Made by a program: the position numbers and the translations under genes
From: Bacteroidota bacterium
GTDB lineage: Bacteria; Bacteroidota; Bacteroidia; Chitinophagales; Chitinophagaceae
DNA: 24,393 nt
Assembly: GCA_023391895.1 (NCBI GenBank)
Contig: JAEWAC010000406.1
Coordinates: 1-24,393, forward strand
Direction of reading: 5' to 3'
Shown here: positions 1-7,100 of the stretch, piece after piece
How the letters are laid out: each line of letters opens with the position of its first letter
Numbering within the stretch: position 1 is the stretch's first letter
Notes under the pieces: model-generated
The model's database searches: none
Told to the model about the DNA's origin: nothing
The model's input: only the letters and a program-made list of their open reading frames with translations

Positions 1-1
1 T

Positions 2-3000
2 GTCAACTATGTGCGCACCTGGGAGGCCCTGGGGAAGTTTCCGGACCAGAACCTACTGATGGCGGCCGGCAACGCTGATGTACGGCAAACTACCCAGTAC
101 CTGGATGGACTGGGCCGGCCGCTGCAAGCGGTACAAAAACAGGCCTCCACCACCGCCAAAGACATTGTGTCGGCGGTGTATTACGACCAGTTTGGCCGGG
201 CGTCACACCAGTTTTTGCCGTATGCACAAACCAGCAGCTTGGCGGGTAATCACAGCAGTGACGGTACGTTTAAAATGGACCCGTTCAACCAGCAAAAGAG
301 CTTTTACCCTGATGCCCAAGACATTAACGGCCAGCAGATGTACCGGGGCGAACAGTTCTTTTACAGCCAGACCGTCTTTGAAGCCTCACCGCTGAACCGG
401 GTACAGGAAACCTTCGCACCCGGCAATAGCTGGGTGGGCACGGCCGGGAACGTAAGTGAACAGGACCGCAAGTCCAGTAAGCACAAGTACTTGATCAATA
501 CCGAAGCCGATAATATCCGGACCTGGACCATTACTTTTAACCCGCTTACCTATGCAGGCGAAGACGCAGGCACTAATATCCCCACCTCCCCCGCCGCATA
601 TGGCAATGGCACACTCTATAAAAACGTGACCCTGGACGAGCACGGCAAAGCGGTGGTGGAGTACCAGGACAAGGAAGGAAAAGTAATATTAAAAAAAGTA
701 CAGCTGGATCCCACTGTGGCTGCGGATTACACGGGCGACGAGGGTTGGCTCTCGACTTATTACGTTTATGATGACCTGGGGCAACTGCGCTTTGTCATAC
801 CGCCCAAGGCCGTGGAAGCCATTAAAGGCGATTGGTCGCTGGCGGGCAAAAGCGACGTGGTCCAGGAGCTTTGTTTTCGCTACGAGTATGACGCCCGCGG
901 CCGGCTGGTCGCCAAAAAAGTACCGGGTGCCGGCTGGGTGTACCTGGTTTATGATACAAGAGACCGGCTGGTCTTTACCCAGGATGCTAATATGCGGGGT
1001 AAAAACCAGTGGCTGGCCACCTTGTATGACGTCCTGAACCGGCCGGTACTGACCGGGGTGATGAGCTATAGCGGTTCCCCCGCCACCCTGCAAAATGCGG
1101 TGACCAGCAGTACCACTACACCGCCGCCGCCCCCGCCGCCACCGGCGGGCACACTGGCCGACCGGATTTTCGATCAGGAGACCTCTGGACACAAGTTAGC
1201 CACCAACAGCATTACCCTGATTGAGGGCTTTGTCAGCAAGGACGGGGTTGAGTTCGTGGCCGAGATTTATCCCAAGGCGGTTACGGATGCCGATTTGACC
1301 ACTAGTATAGAGGGCTTGGCGGTGTTTAAAAATCCCCTGCCCAGCGGGGCGGCTTTTATTGCCCTGACCAAAACCTTTTATGACGATTATCAGTGGACCT
1401 CGAAAGGCTTTGACCCGGCTTTCAACAGTTTGCTTCGGGCCGGTGCCAATCCCCATGCTGAGGCCATGCCGTCTAAAGCTAATCAACAGGTAAGGAATAG
1501 GATCACCGGTACCCAGGTGCGGGTGCTGGAGGACCCGGATAACCTGGCCGCCGGTCAGTGGCTGACCAGTATCAATTTTTACGATCAGTGGGGCCGGGTG
1601 ATTCAAAGTAGCAGTGACAACTATCCGGCTGGCAGTGATGTGGTGACCAATCTATATGACTTTAGTGGCAAAGTATTGAGTTCCCTTCAGGTGCACCAAA
1701 ACCCGGAAGCCCCTGCAACAACCCACCTGCGGGTCCGCACCGATTACGCTTACGACCATGGTGGCCGGCTGCTGGAAGTCAGTAAGGTGATCAACGGGGA
1801 CGAAAGCCAAAAGGCGGTGGTGGCTAAAAACCACTACGACGAGCTGGGCCAGCTGATCCAAAAGGAAGTGGGCCGCCAGCGGAATGCCGGTGGGGTGACT
1901 TATAGCAGTGCACCGCTGGAAAAGCTGGACTATACGTACAACATCCGGGGCTGGCTCAAAGGTATTAATAATGGCTATGCCCGCCCGGAACTGCCCGGCA
2001 GCAGCCAGCAGGACGGCCGCTACTTTGGCATGGACCTGAGTTATGACTGGGGCTTTGAACAAAGCCAGCTTAATGGTAATATCAGCGGCATTAGGTGGCG
2101 CAGCAAAGGCGATGGGGAGCAGCGGGCCTACGGCTTTGGCTATGACGCGGCCAACCGCCTGCTCTATGGCGACTTTAACCAAAGGTTCAATGGCAGCTGG
2201 GCAAAACAAGATCCTGATAACAGCAATTATAAAATAGATTTTACCGTCAAGATGGGGGATGGGCTGAGCGCCGAGGAGGCCTATGACGCCAATGGCAATA
2301 TCCGACGCATGCAACAGTGGGGCCTGAAAGGGCTGACCTCCGTACAGATTGATGACTTGCGGTACAGCTACAGCTACGATGGTAACAGCAACAAGCTGCA
2401 AAATGTTGTGGACCTGCATAGTGATGCCCAGACCACCCTGGGTGACTTTAGAACCTCTCAGCTTTACCTCAATGCGCTTGGGGGCACAAAAAGCCTTTCT
2501 GGTATTACAAATTATACCGACTACCACTATGATGCCAACGGCAACCTGGTAAAGGACAAGAACAAAGACCTGGAAACCCGCAGCGGCGGTGATGGTATGG
2601 TGTATAACCACCTGAATTTACCCTGGCAGGTGCGGGTGAAAAAAGATGCAACCAGTGACAAGGGCACTATCACCTATATCTATGATGCGGCGGGCAACAA
2701 GCGGCAAAAGCGCGTGGTGGAAAACGCCAGTGCGGCCAATAACCACCAGGCGAAAACCACTACCACCACCTATGTCGGCGGCTATGTGTATGAAAAGGTC
2801 AACCAGGAGCCCGCGCAACTGCAGTTCTTTGCCCAGGAAGAAGGCCGGGTACGGCCCATCAGGAATGCCTCAAACCACATCACCGGCTATGCCTATGACT
2901 ACCTGGTCAAAGACCACCTGGGCAACGTGCGCCTGGTACTGACCGATGAACAAAAGAAAGATATGTATCCACCCGTGACCTTTGAAGATGGTAATGTAAG

Positions 3001-4138
3001 CAGTGAGCAAACGTATTATGAGCATGTGGATGTGTCCAGGGTAGCCCGACCAGGAAGCTTTTATACGCAAACAGATAATGGCAATAAAGTGCAGCTGCTA
3101 CAAAAAAATACTAAAAGCATAGGAGCCGGCAAGCTGTTAAAAATAATGGCAAAAGACAGGCTGCATGTAAAAGTAGATTATTACATACCGGATTATACCA
3201 CCGATAACAGCAATGCCGATGGACTTAATTCAATTTTATCTAATATTGTGACACTTTTAAGTGGAAGCAGTGCGCCAGCCATACTGAAAGGAAGTGGTGT
3301 TATGATAAAGAATGAATTAAGCGGCAGTATTCCTTTTAACACCTTTATGCAACCGCAAGGTAGTGCCGTCAATAGTTCTTTGCCAAAGGCGTACTTGAAC
3401 ATTATTTTCTTTGACGAACAGTTTAAGTTTGTAAGCCAAAACAGCCAGAGCATACCGGTGGTTACAAAAGGAGCAGGTCGTATATTAAAAGTGGATGCAG
3501 ATGCTTTAGAAACACCAAGGAATGGTTACGTATATGTTTATGTGAGTAACGAAAGTAATAACCTGGTGTATTTTGATAACTTGCAAATCACCCACGAAAG
3601 AGGACCCATCCTGGAAGAAACCCATTACTACCCCTTCGGACTCACCATGGCAGGGATAAGCTCAAAAGCAGCAGGTGGGGTGGAGAATAGGAAAAAGTTT
3701 AATGATGGGACTGAGTTAAATACTGACCTAGGATTAGATTGGTATGAAACAACATGGCGTGGATATGATGCGCAAATAGGACGCTTCCACCAAGTTGACC
3801 CGCTCACTGAAGCTAATCCAAGTTTATCTCCTTTTAATTATGTGATGAACAATCCTCTTTTGTTCAATGACCCTTGGGGGCTTGATACGGTTCGAGTGAA
3901 TGGAGAAGGTGCTCATAAAATCAACGTTGCACAAGGTGATGTATTAGCCTGGACAATTGATGATAAAACATCTTATTATACCTATGACCCAAGTAATAAA
4001 GATGCCGTGGGAGGTTTTGTAGGTGCCGGTATGGATGGCGGGACAATGGAAGAAGTCGTAGTAACTTCGGAAAAGAAAAATAGCAATAGCGGAGGATTTT
4101 TCCACTCTTTATTGGGGGGAAGGATACGGTGCCCTTAA
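2..4138 (+). CDS. RHS/YD-repeat polymorphic toxin protein, 5' end outside window
   Basis: Large RHS-family protein, open from the left edge; the in-frame GTG at 11 is not the true start because codons 2-10 continue upstream (V-N-Y). Counting from 11, the N-terminal ~100 residues resemble DUF6443. Many YD repeats follow (YVYDDLGQLRF, YEYDARGRLVAK, HYDELGQLIQKE, YHYDANGNLVKD, YIYDAAGNKRQ). A proline run sits near residue 370. The RHS-associated core spans about 1205-1290 (YYPFGLTMAG, then LGLDWYETTWRGYDAQIGRF, then SPFNYVMNNP) and ends in DPWGL at 1287-1291. RHS shells usually encapsulate a toxic C-terminal tip that begins after DPxG. Here the frame stops about 85 residues later, just past a G6 run at 4114-4119. 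Skipping one G joins it to the next open frame. The first 3 kb is GC-rich and the 3' part AT-rich, as expected for an exchanged tip. Identity as RHS is secure; secretion route and target are unknown. Confidence 0.93.
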   Translation, partial: VNYVRTWEALGKFPDQNLLMAAGNADVRQTTQYLDGLGRPLQAVQKQASTTAKDIVSAVYYDQFGRASHQFLPYAQTSSLAGNHSSDGTFKMDPFNQQKSFYPDAQDINGQQMYRGEQFFYSQTVFEASPLNRVQETFAPGNSWVGTAGNVSEQDRKSSKHKYLINTEADNIRTWTITFNPLTYAGEDAGTNIPTSPAAYGNGTLYKNVTLDEHGKAVVEYQDKEGKVILKKVQLDPTVAADYTGDEGWLSTYYVYDDLGQLRFVIPPKAVEAIKGDWSLAGKSDVVQELCFRYEYDARGRLVAKKVPGAGWVYLVYDTRDRLVFTQDANMRGKNQWLATLYDVLNRPVLTGVMSYSGSPATLQNAVTSSTTTPPPPPPPPAGTLADRIFDQETSGHKLATNSITLIEGFVSKDGVEFVAEIYPKAVTDADLTTSIEGLAVFKNPLPSGAAFIALTKTFYDDYQWTSKGFDPAFNSLLRAGANPHAEAMPSKANQQVRNRITGTQVRVLEDPDNLAAGQWLTSINFYDQWGRVIQSSSDNYPAGSDVVTNLYDFSGKVLSSLQVHQNPEAPATTHLRVRTDYAYDHGGRLLEVSKVINGDESQKAVVAKNHYDELGQLIQKEVGRQRNAGGVTYSSAPLEKLDYTYNIRGWLKGINNGYARPELPGSSQQDGRYFGMDLSYDWGFEQSQLNGNISGIRWRSKGDGEQRAYGFGYDAANRLLYGDFNQRFNGSWAKQDPDNSNYKIDFTVKMGDGLSAEEAYDANGNIRRMQQWGLKGLTSVQIDDLRYSYSYDGNSNKLQNVVDLHSDAQTTLGDFRTSQLYLNALGGTKSLSGITNYTDYHYDANGNLVKDKNKDLETRSGGDGMVYNHLNLPWQVRVKKDATSDKGTITYIYDAAGNKRQKRVVENASAANNHQAKTTTTTYVGGYVYEKVNQEPAQLQFFAQEEGRVRPIRNASNHITGYAYDYLVKDHLGNVRLVLTDEQKKDMYPPVTFEDGNVSSEQTYYEHVDVSRVARPGSFYTQTDNGNKVQLLQKNTKSIGAGKLLKIMAKDRLHVKVDYYIPDYTTDNSNADGLNSILSNIVTLLSGSSAPAILKGSGVMIKNELSGSIPFNTFMQPQGSAVNSSLPKAYLNIIFFDEQFKFVSQNSQSIPVVTKGAGRILKVDADALETPRNGYVYVYVSNESNNLVYFDNLQITHERGPILEETHYYPFGLTMAGISSKAAGGVENRKKFNDGTELNTDLGLDWYETTWRGYDAQIGRFHQVDPLTEANPSLSPFNYVMNNPLLFNDPWGLDTVRVNGEGAHKINVAQGDVLAWTIDDKTSYYTYDPSNKDAVGGFVGAGMDGGTMEEVVVTSEKKNSNSGGFFHSLLGGRIRCP

Positions 4139-4160
4139 TAATACTGCAAACTATGTAGGA

Positions 4161-4658
4161 ATGGGGTTGACGGGTTACATAACAGGGCAGACGTTTGCTA
4201 ACCCTATAGTTAGAGCCTACATGAACAATCAATTTTTGGCAACTTACAAAGGCCAGACCAGAACATGGAGTATGAACTTCAAGGGTAATCCGGCATTATC
4301 AAGCTATCAGGTTAACGTGATGAAATGGAAGTTTTTTGACTCCAAAGCTGTTACAACATTTAACGCAGTTAGAAGGTTTTCAACTAATGTAAACCTATTG
4401 AGTAGTGCAATGATAGTTGCAGATATGAGCGCTAATGGCATTAACGTTGGAAACACTCAAGGCTTAGTATTTAATAGTATTAGTTACATGGGTATCCCTG
4501 GAAGTATAATAGGAACTACTTACAGCGTCGTGCAAATGGGACTTCCAACGGGGAACCCCGCAGAAATGCAAAGGCTTGGTCAAGGTGCAGTACAAGGGCA
4601 GATTATGCACCCATATCAGGCAATGGGTAGATTAGGAGTATCATTACCAATAAAATAA
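4161..4658 (+). CDS. Frameshifted C-terminal tip of the RHS protein (putative toxin domain)
   Basis: About 165 residues with no family I recognise. The open frame extends upstream without a stop to the G6 run at 4114-4119. There it would read ...LLGEGYGALNNTANYVGMG..., continuous with the RHS protein if one G is removed. The ATG at 4161 has no convincing ribosome binding site. I therefore read this as the displaced C-terminus of the RHS toxin, not an independent gene. Possible causes are a sequencing or assembly error, a real inactivating indel, slippage, or an orphan tip. The sequence is AT-rich and contains a glycine- and serine-rich, moderately hydrophobic second half (about residues 75-130), but no recognisable nuclease or deaminase motif. 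It lies 7 bp upstream of a candidate membrane immunity gene. Confidence 0.6.
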   Translation: MGLTGYITGQTFANPIVRAYMNNQFLATYKGQTRTWSMNFKGNPALSSYQVNVMKWKFFDSKAVTTFNAVRRFSTNVNLLSSAMIVADMSANGINVGNTQGLVFNSISYMGIPGSIIGTTYSVVQMGLPTGNPAEMQRLGQGAVQGQIMHPYQAMGRLGVSLPIK

Positions 4659-4665
4659 TTAGAAG

Positions 4666-5043
4666 ATGCTTGACTACATTTATTATCGTGTATATTGTTT
4701 TTACAAAAAGAATGGTTTTGACGTTGAGCCACATGTTTGGGCAACTGTAATCCCAACATTTATAATAGTTTTTCTATTGAATTTTATTTATTATTTGGGA
4801 GTTAAAAAAGGTTTCTTTCCATGGACACAAGGTAGTTTTCTCTTTTGGGCAATTGTTTTGCTTGGTTTAAACTTTATTATGGATAAAGTATACAGTAATA
4901 AAATCAATACTTATAGAAAGAAGTGGGATAAAGAAACCGGAACTCTACGTTTGATTAAAGGACTATTGATTGCAGTTGTTGCAATAGCAAGTTTTTACGG
5001 TGTATTTATCCTTGCCAATGAACTTAGAAAACTTAAGCCTTAA
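4666..5043 (+). CDS. Small three-helix membrane protein, candidate immunity protein
   Basis: Protein of 125 residues with three predicted membrane segments, at about residues 26-46, 56-76 and 96-116. Between the second and third lies a charged loop (KINTYRKKWDKETG). I do not recognise a named family. It starts 7 bp after the RHS tip, is in the same AT-rich segment, and is followed at once by an intrinsic terminator, so it closes the RHS transcription unit. In polymorphic toxin loci the gene directly after the toxin tip usually encodes immunity. A membrane-embedded immunity protein would fit a toxin acting at or through the inner membrane, but that is inference from position only. Confidence 0.65.
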   Translation: MLDYIYYRVYCFYKKNGFDVEPHVWATVIPTFIIVFLLNFIYYLGVKKGFFPWTQGSFLFWAIVLLGLNFIMDKVYSNKINTYRKKWDKETGTLRLIKGLLIAVVAIASFYGVFILANELRKLKP

Positions 5044-5049
5044 ACTATA

Positions 5050-5076
5050 CAAAAGCCGGTCAGTTAACGGCTTTTG
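5050..5076 (+). terminator. Intrinsic terminator after the RHS/immunity unit
   Basis: A perfect 9-bp stem, CAAAAGCCG (5050-5058) with CGGCTTTTG (5068-5076), around a 9-nt loop and followed by TATTT. It starts 7 bp after the stop codon of the small membrane protein. Confidence 0.8.
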
Positions 5077-5156
5077 TATTTAATGGGCATATGCCTTTTG
5101 GCTTTGTGGTCATGCAGGAAAGCACCCATGATAACGAATAAAGAAACTTTATCTTC

Positions 5157-5357
5157 TTGTGGCAACTCCTAAATGACCAATGGTTAACCAGTGCCAAGGA
5201 GTTTTTAGAATTTACAAAAGGAACACTCGTTTATACCCAGACGGGAGAAACACCAATTGAAAACATAAAAGTTGGCGGTCTAGAGAGCATAAACAAAAAA
5301 TGGATCAACATAGAGTGGCATTCTTTTGCGGTACTTAGCATATCTAAAGGGTTGTAA
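5157..5357 (+). pseudogene. Decayed RHS C-terminal fragment with HINT-like motif
   Basis: An orphan open stretch with no credible start codon (TTG at 5157). Residues encoded at 5208-5279 read EFTKGTLVYTQTGETPIENI followed by KVGG. This matches the start of HINT/intein-like domains of polymorphic toxins (CFxxGTxVxTxxGxxPIExIKVGD). The essential first cysteine is replaced by Glu and the terminal Asp of the motif by Gly; the domain then ends. In the same frame, upstream of a stop at 5139, is HMPFGFVVMQ, faintly like the RHS core HYYPFGLTMA. I interpret the stretch as the remnant of an older RHS tip displaced when the current tip was acquired. The HINT likeness rests on motif recognition, not alignment. 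Confidence 0.5.
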
Positions 5358-5364
5358 AATAAGC

Positions 5365-5392
5365 AAAGGGTTGTCGCAAGTGACAACCCTTT
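5365..5392. terminator. Strong hairpin, terminator of the integrase gene
   Basis: An 11-bp perfect stem, AAAGGGTTGTC (5365-5375) with GACAACCCTTT (5382-5392), and a 6-nt loop, 28 bp beyond the integrase stop. On the minus strand it is followed by a T-rich stretch. A second copy of AAAGGGTTGT lies at 5346-5355, giving a short direct repeat next to the hairpin. Confidence 0.65.
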
Positions 5393-5419
5393 ATCCAAAG
5401 ATCCTTACTGGAACAACGC

Positions 5420-6541
5420 TTACCTTTTCAATGTTTGCAGGTTTTGCGTACTGCCCTTTAAAAAGTAGGGCAGCACTTCAGGAGAGGGCAGCTGTCGGAT
5501 GGTTTCCAGCTCATTTTTGGGTCGGTGGCGCTTGTAGGTTTTGCGCACCTGTTCGGTGGTCGTGTGTCCCATCAGATAAGCTACCGTGGCATCGTCTACT
5601 CCCTGGTCCTGCAGCAGTATCGAAAAGCTCAGGCGGGCACAGGACCAGGTAATTTGTTTTTTGATTCCCGCTTTCTTGATCCAGGTGCCGAGCACTTTGT
5701 TGGCACCATTGGCTGAAGGAAGGGAAAAAACTTGAGGACCCGTGCCCGCCACCTGCTGTTTACCTTCCAGGATGGCCGAAGCAATAGGATGCAGGGTGAG
5801 GGTAAGCGGCCGTCCGGTCTTAGCCTGGATGATCCGGGTGGTGAGCACACCTGCTGTAATATCTTTCCACTGCAGCGCCTTTACATCTACCCAGCGCAGG
5901 CCCGTGTAGCAGGAAAACAAAAAAGCCGATTTTACTTCTTCGTTCAAGCACGGGGTTTTCAATAAAGCGAGGTATTCTTCCACTTCCAGGTTTTCTTTGA
6001 GCCTGGTGGATGGGTTGAATTTGGCCGCTACTGCTTCGGTGGGGTTTTTGGTAAAGTAGCCGTCTGAAGTGGCAGCTGCCACTACCCATTTAAAGCGGGC
6101 ATAATAACCCCCGGGTGTCTCCCCGGTGTATTTGTCCAATAGGTACTGACGAAAGCGCTTGCAGAAGTTTTCAGTGATCTCGGTAGGCGAGATAAAGTCC
6201 CGGGCGACAAAAAGCTTGAATTGTTTTAAGCTGTTGGAGAGGTGGCGGTTGGCTTTGCGCCGGTTGAGTTCCACGTACTCCTGGTAGTATTCCAGAAAGT
6301 TTTGTTTGAATTTATGCGTTGGGATGTAGGCGCTTCCGATGGCTTGTTTTTCTAGCGTCATCTGGCTTTTTTGGGTTTCCAGCAGGGCCAGTGCTTCGCG
6401 GTTGTGGTTCTTTTGGATCTGGTCTTTAGGTTTGGTGTAGATGAAAATGCCGGTGGAGGGTCGCTGACCGGCCCGGCGGCCCAGGTCAAAGTAGAAGGTG
6501 ATCTTGTCGCCTTTTTTGTTTTTTCGTTTAATAAAGTTCAT
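5420..6541 (-). CDS. Tyrosine-type site-specific integrase
   Basis: Protein of 373 residues, normal length for Bacteroidota tyrosine recombinases. The N-terminal part (about 1-75) is an arm-type DNA-binding region, about 75-180 is the SAM-like core-binding domain, and the rest is catalytic. Visible catalytic residues are Arg216 (CYTGLRWVDV), Lys241 (QAKTGRP), Arg303 (SCARLSF), His326 (LMGHTTTE) and the nucleophile Tyr336 (KTYKRH). The box II HxxRH pattern is altered: Ser300 and Leu304 stand where His is often found; the first change is common in this phylum, the second less so. The gene points away from tRNA-Leu, leaving a 415-bp spacer between gene start and tRNA 3' end. That fits the integration module of an element inserted at the tRNA, with the RHS locus as its cargo. 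The far end is outside the window. Confidence 0.92.
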   Translation of the reverse strand: MNFIKRKNKKGDKITFYFDLGRRAGQRPSTGIFIYTKPKDQIQKNHNREALALLETQKSQMTLEKQAIGSAYIPTHKFKQNFLEYYQEYVELNRRKANRHLSNSLKQFKLFVARDFISPTEITENFCKRFRQYLLDKYTGETPGGYYARFKWVVAAATSDGYFTKNPTEAVAAKFNPSTRLKENLEVEEYLALLKTPCLNEEVKSAFLFSCYTGLRWVDVKALQWKDITAGVLTTRIIQAKTGRPLTLTLHPIASAILEGKQQVAGTGPQVFSLPSANGANKVLGTWIKKAGIKKQITWSCARLSFSILLQDQGVDDATVAYLMGHTTTEQVRKTYKRHRPKNELETIRQLPSPEVLPYFLKGSTQNLQTLKR

Positions 6542-6920
6542 AGGGGTTTAGTGTTTTTTGGTGATAAGGAAGTGCGCAAGGAATGTGCCGTGCCAAGGGC
6601 TTTAGAGTAAGAGATAAGTGAGGTAGAAGGAAGTGAACAAATGCGGGAAAAAGCGAATAAAAGAAGTTTATCCACAATTGGATGGTTTCTTTTTGTGACA
6701 GAATAGTGGTGGCAGAAAGGCTGACAAAGTGCACTGCCAGAAAGGATTTTTGTGGCCGTGAAGAAAGATAATCTTCGCTTTTTGTGTCGCTGTAAGATGC
6801 GCCTTGCGCAGCCCTTTTGAGTAAAGAGTTTGTGTGTCATTGGGTGTGTCAAATTTGTGTCCGAAATAGTGGTAGAAAGCGAAAAGAAGCGAAGAAAAGT
6901 GACACAGGAGAAAATAAAAA
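6542..6920. other. Non-coding spacer between integrase and tRNA-Leu
   Basis: No credible gene. It is rich in GAAAAG/GAAG and TTTGTG motifs and contains the direct repeat listed separately. In an integrated element this is where the attachment site and integrase arm-binding sites would lie. I see no copy of the tRNA 3' end elsewhere in the window, so the att core cannot be delimited. Confidence 0.5.
6692..6873 (+). repeat. Imperfect direct repeat, candidate integrase arm sites
   Basis: TTTGTGACAGAATAGTGGT (6692-6710) and TTTGTGTCCGAAATAGTGGT (6854-6873) are two near-identical copies about 160 bp apart. Both are followed within a few bases by AGAAAG. They flank most of the spacer upstream of the integrase gene. 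Arm-type binding sites of tyrosine recombinases are short direct repeats in this position; the functional reading is inference. Confidence 0.45.
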
Positions 6921-6949
6921 AGCCTTGTAAATCAAGGACTTACAAGGCT
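6921..6949 (-). terminator. Intrinsic terminator of tRNA-Leu
   Basis: A perfect 10-bp stem, AGCCTTGTAA (6921-6930) with TTACAAGGCT (6940-6949), and a 9-nt loop. On the minus strand it runs into TTTTTATTTT. It lies 6 bp after the tRNA 3' end. Confidence 0.88.
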
Positions 6950-6955
6950 GTTGCG

Positions 6956-7037
6956 TGCCCAGGACTGGATTCGAACCAGCACACCTCGCGGCGCCGCCAC
7001 CTGAAGACGGTGCGTCTACCAATTTCGCCACCTGGGC
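6956..7037 (-). tRNA. tRNA-Leu (anticodon CAG)
   Basis: Class II tRNA of 82 nt. The acceptor stem GCCCAGG pairs with CCTGGGC, discriminator A. The D arm is GGTAGACGC, the anticodon arm CCGTC-TTCAGGT-GGCGG with anticodon CAG at 7003-7001, the long variable arm CGCC-GCGA-GGTG, and the T loop TTCGAAT. No CCA is encoded (the next minus-strand bases are CGC), so the end must be added by a nucleotidyltransferase such as the one at 10612-12033. Its 3' end faces the integrase gene, the usual arrangement for tRNA-integrated elements. Confidence 0.96.
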
Positions 7038-7054
7038 ATCCGTTTTGCGGAGTG

Positions 7055-7088
7055 CAAATATAGGATAGTTCAGCTTATAAAAAACAAA
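7055..7088 (-). promoter_or_regulatory. Bacteroidota-type promoter of tRNA-Leu
   Basis: On the minus strand, a -7 box TATATTTG (7062-7055) matches TAnnTTTG exactly, and a TTTG (7088-7085) lies 22 bp upstream as a -33 box. The -7 box ends 17 bp before the mature tRNA 5' end, leaving a short leader for RNase P removal. Confidence 0.7.
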
Positions 7089-7100
7089 AAGTTGAGAGAA

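Noticed and set aside
1118..1147. CCG-rich run as a phase-variable microsatellite
   Set aside because: Codes for an in-frame proline linker of eight residues with mixed proline codons (CCG, CCC, CCA); length changes by triplets would not shift the frame.
1652..2611. 319-codon open frame on the minus strand
   Set aside because: Lies entirely inside the RHS gene, has no family resemblance and reflects the codon bias of the sense strand.
5326..5652. 108-codon plus-strand open frame
   Set aside because: Runs antisense through the integrase 3' end and its terminator.
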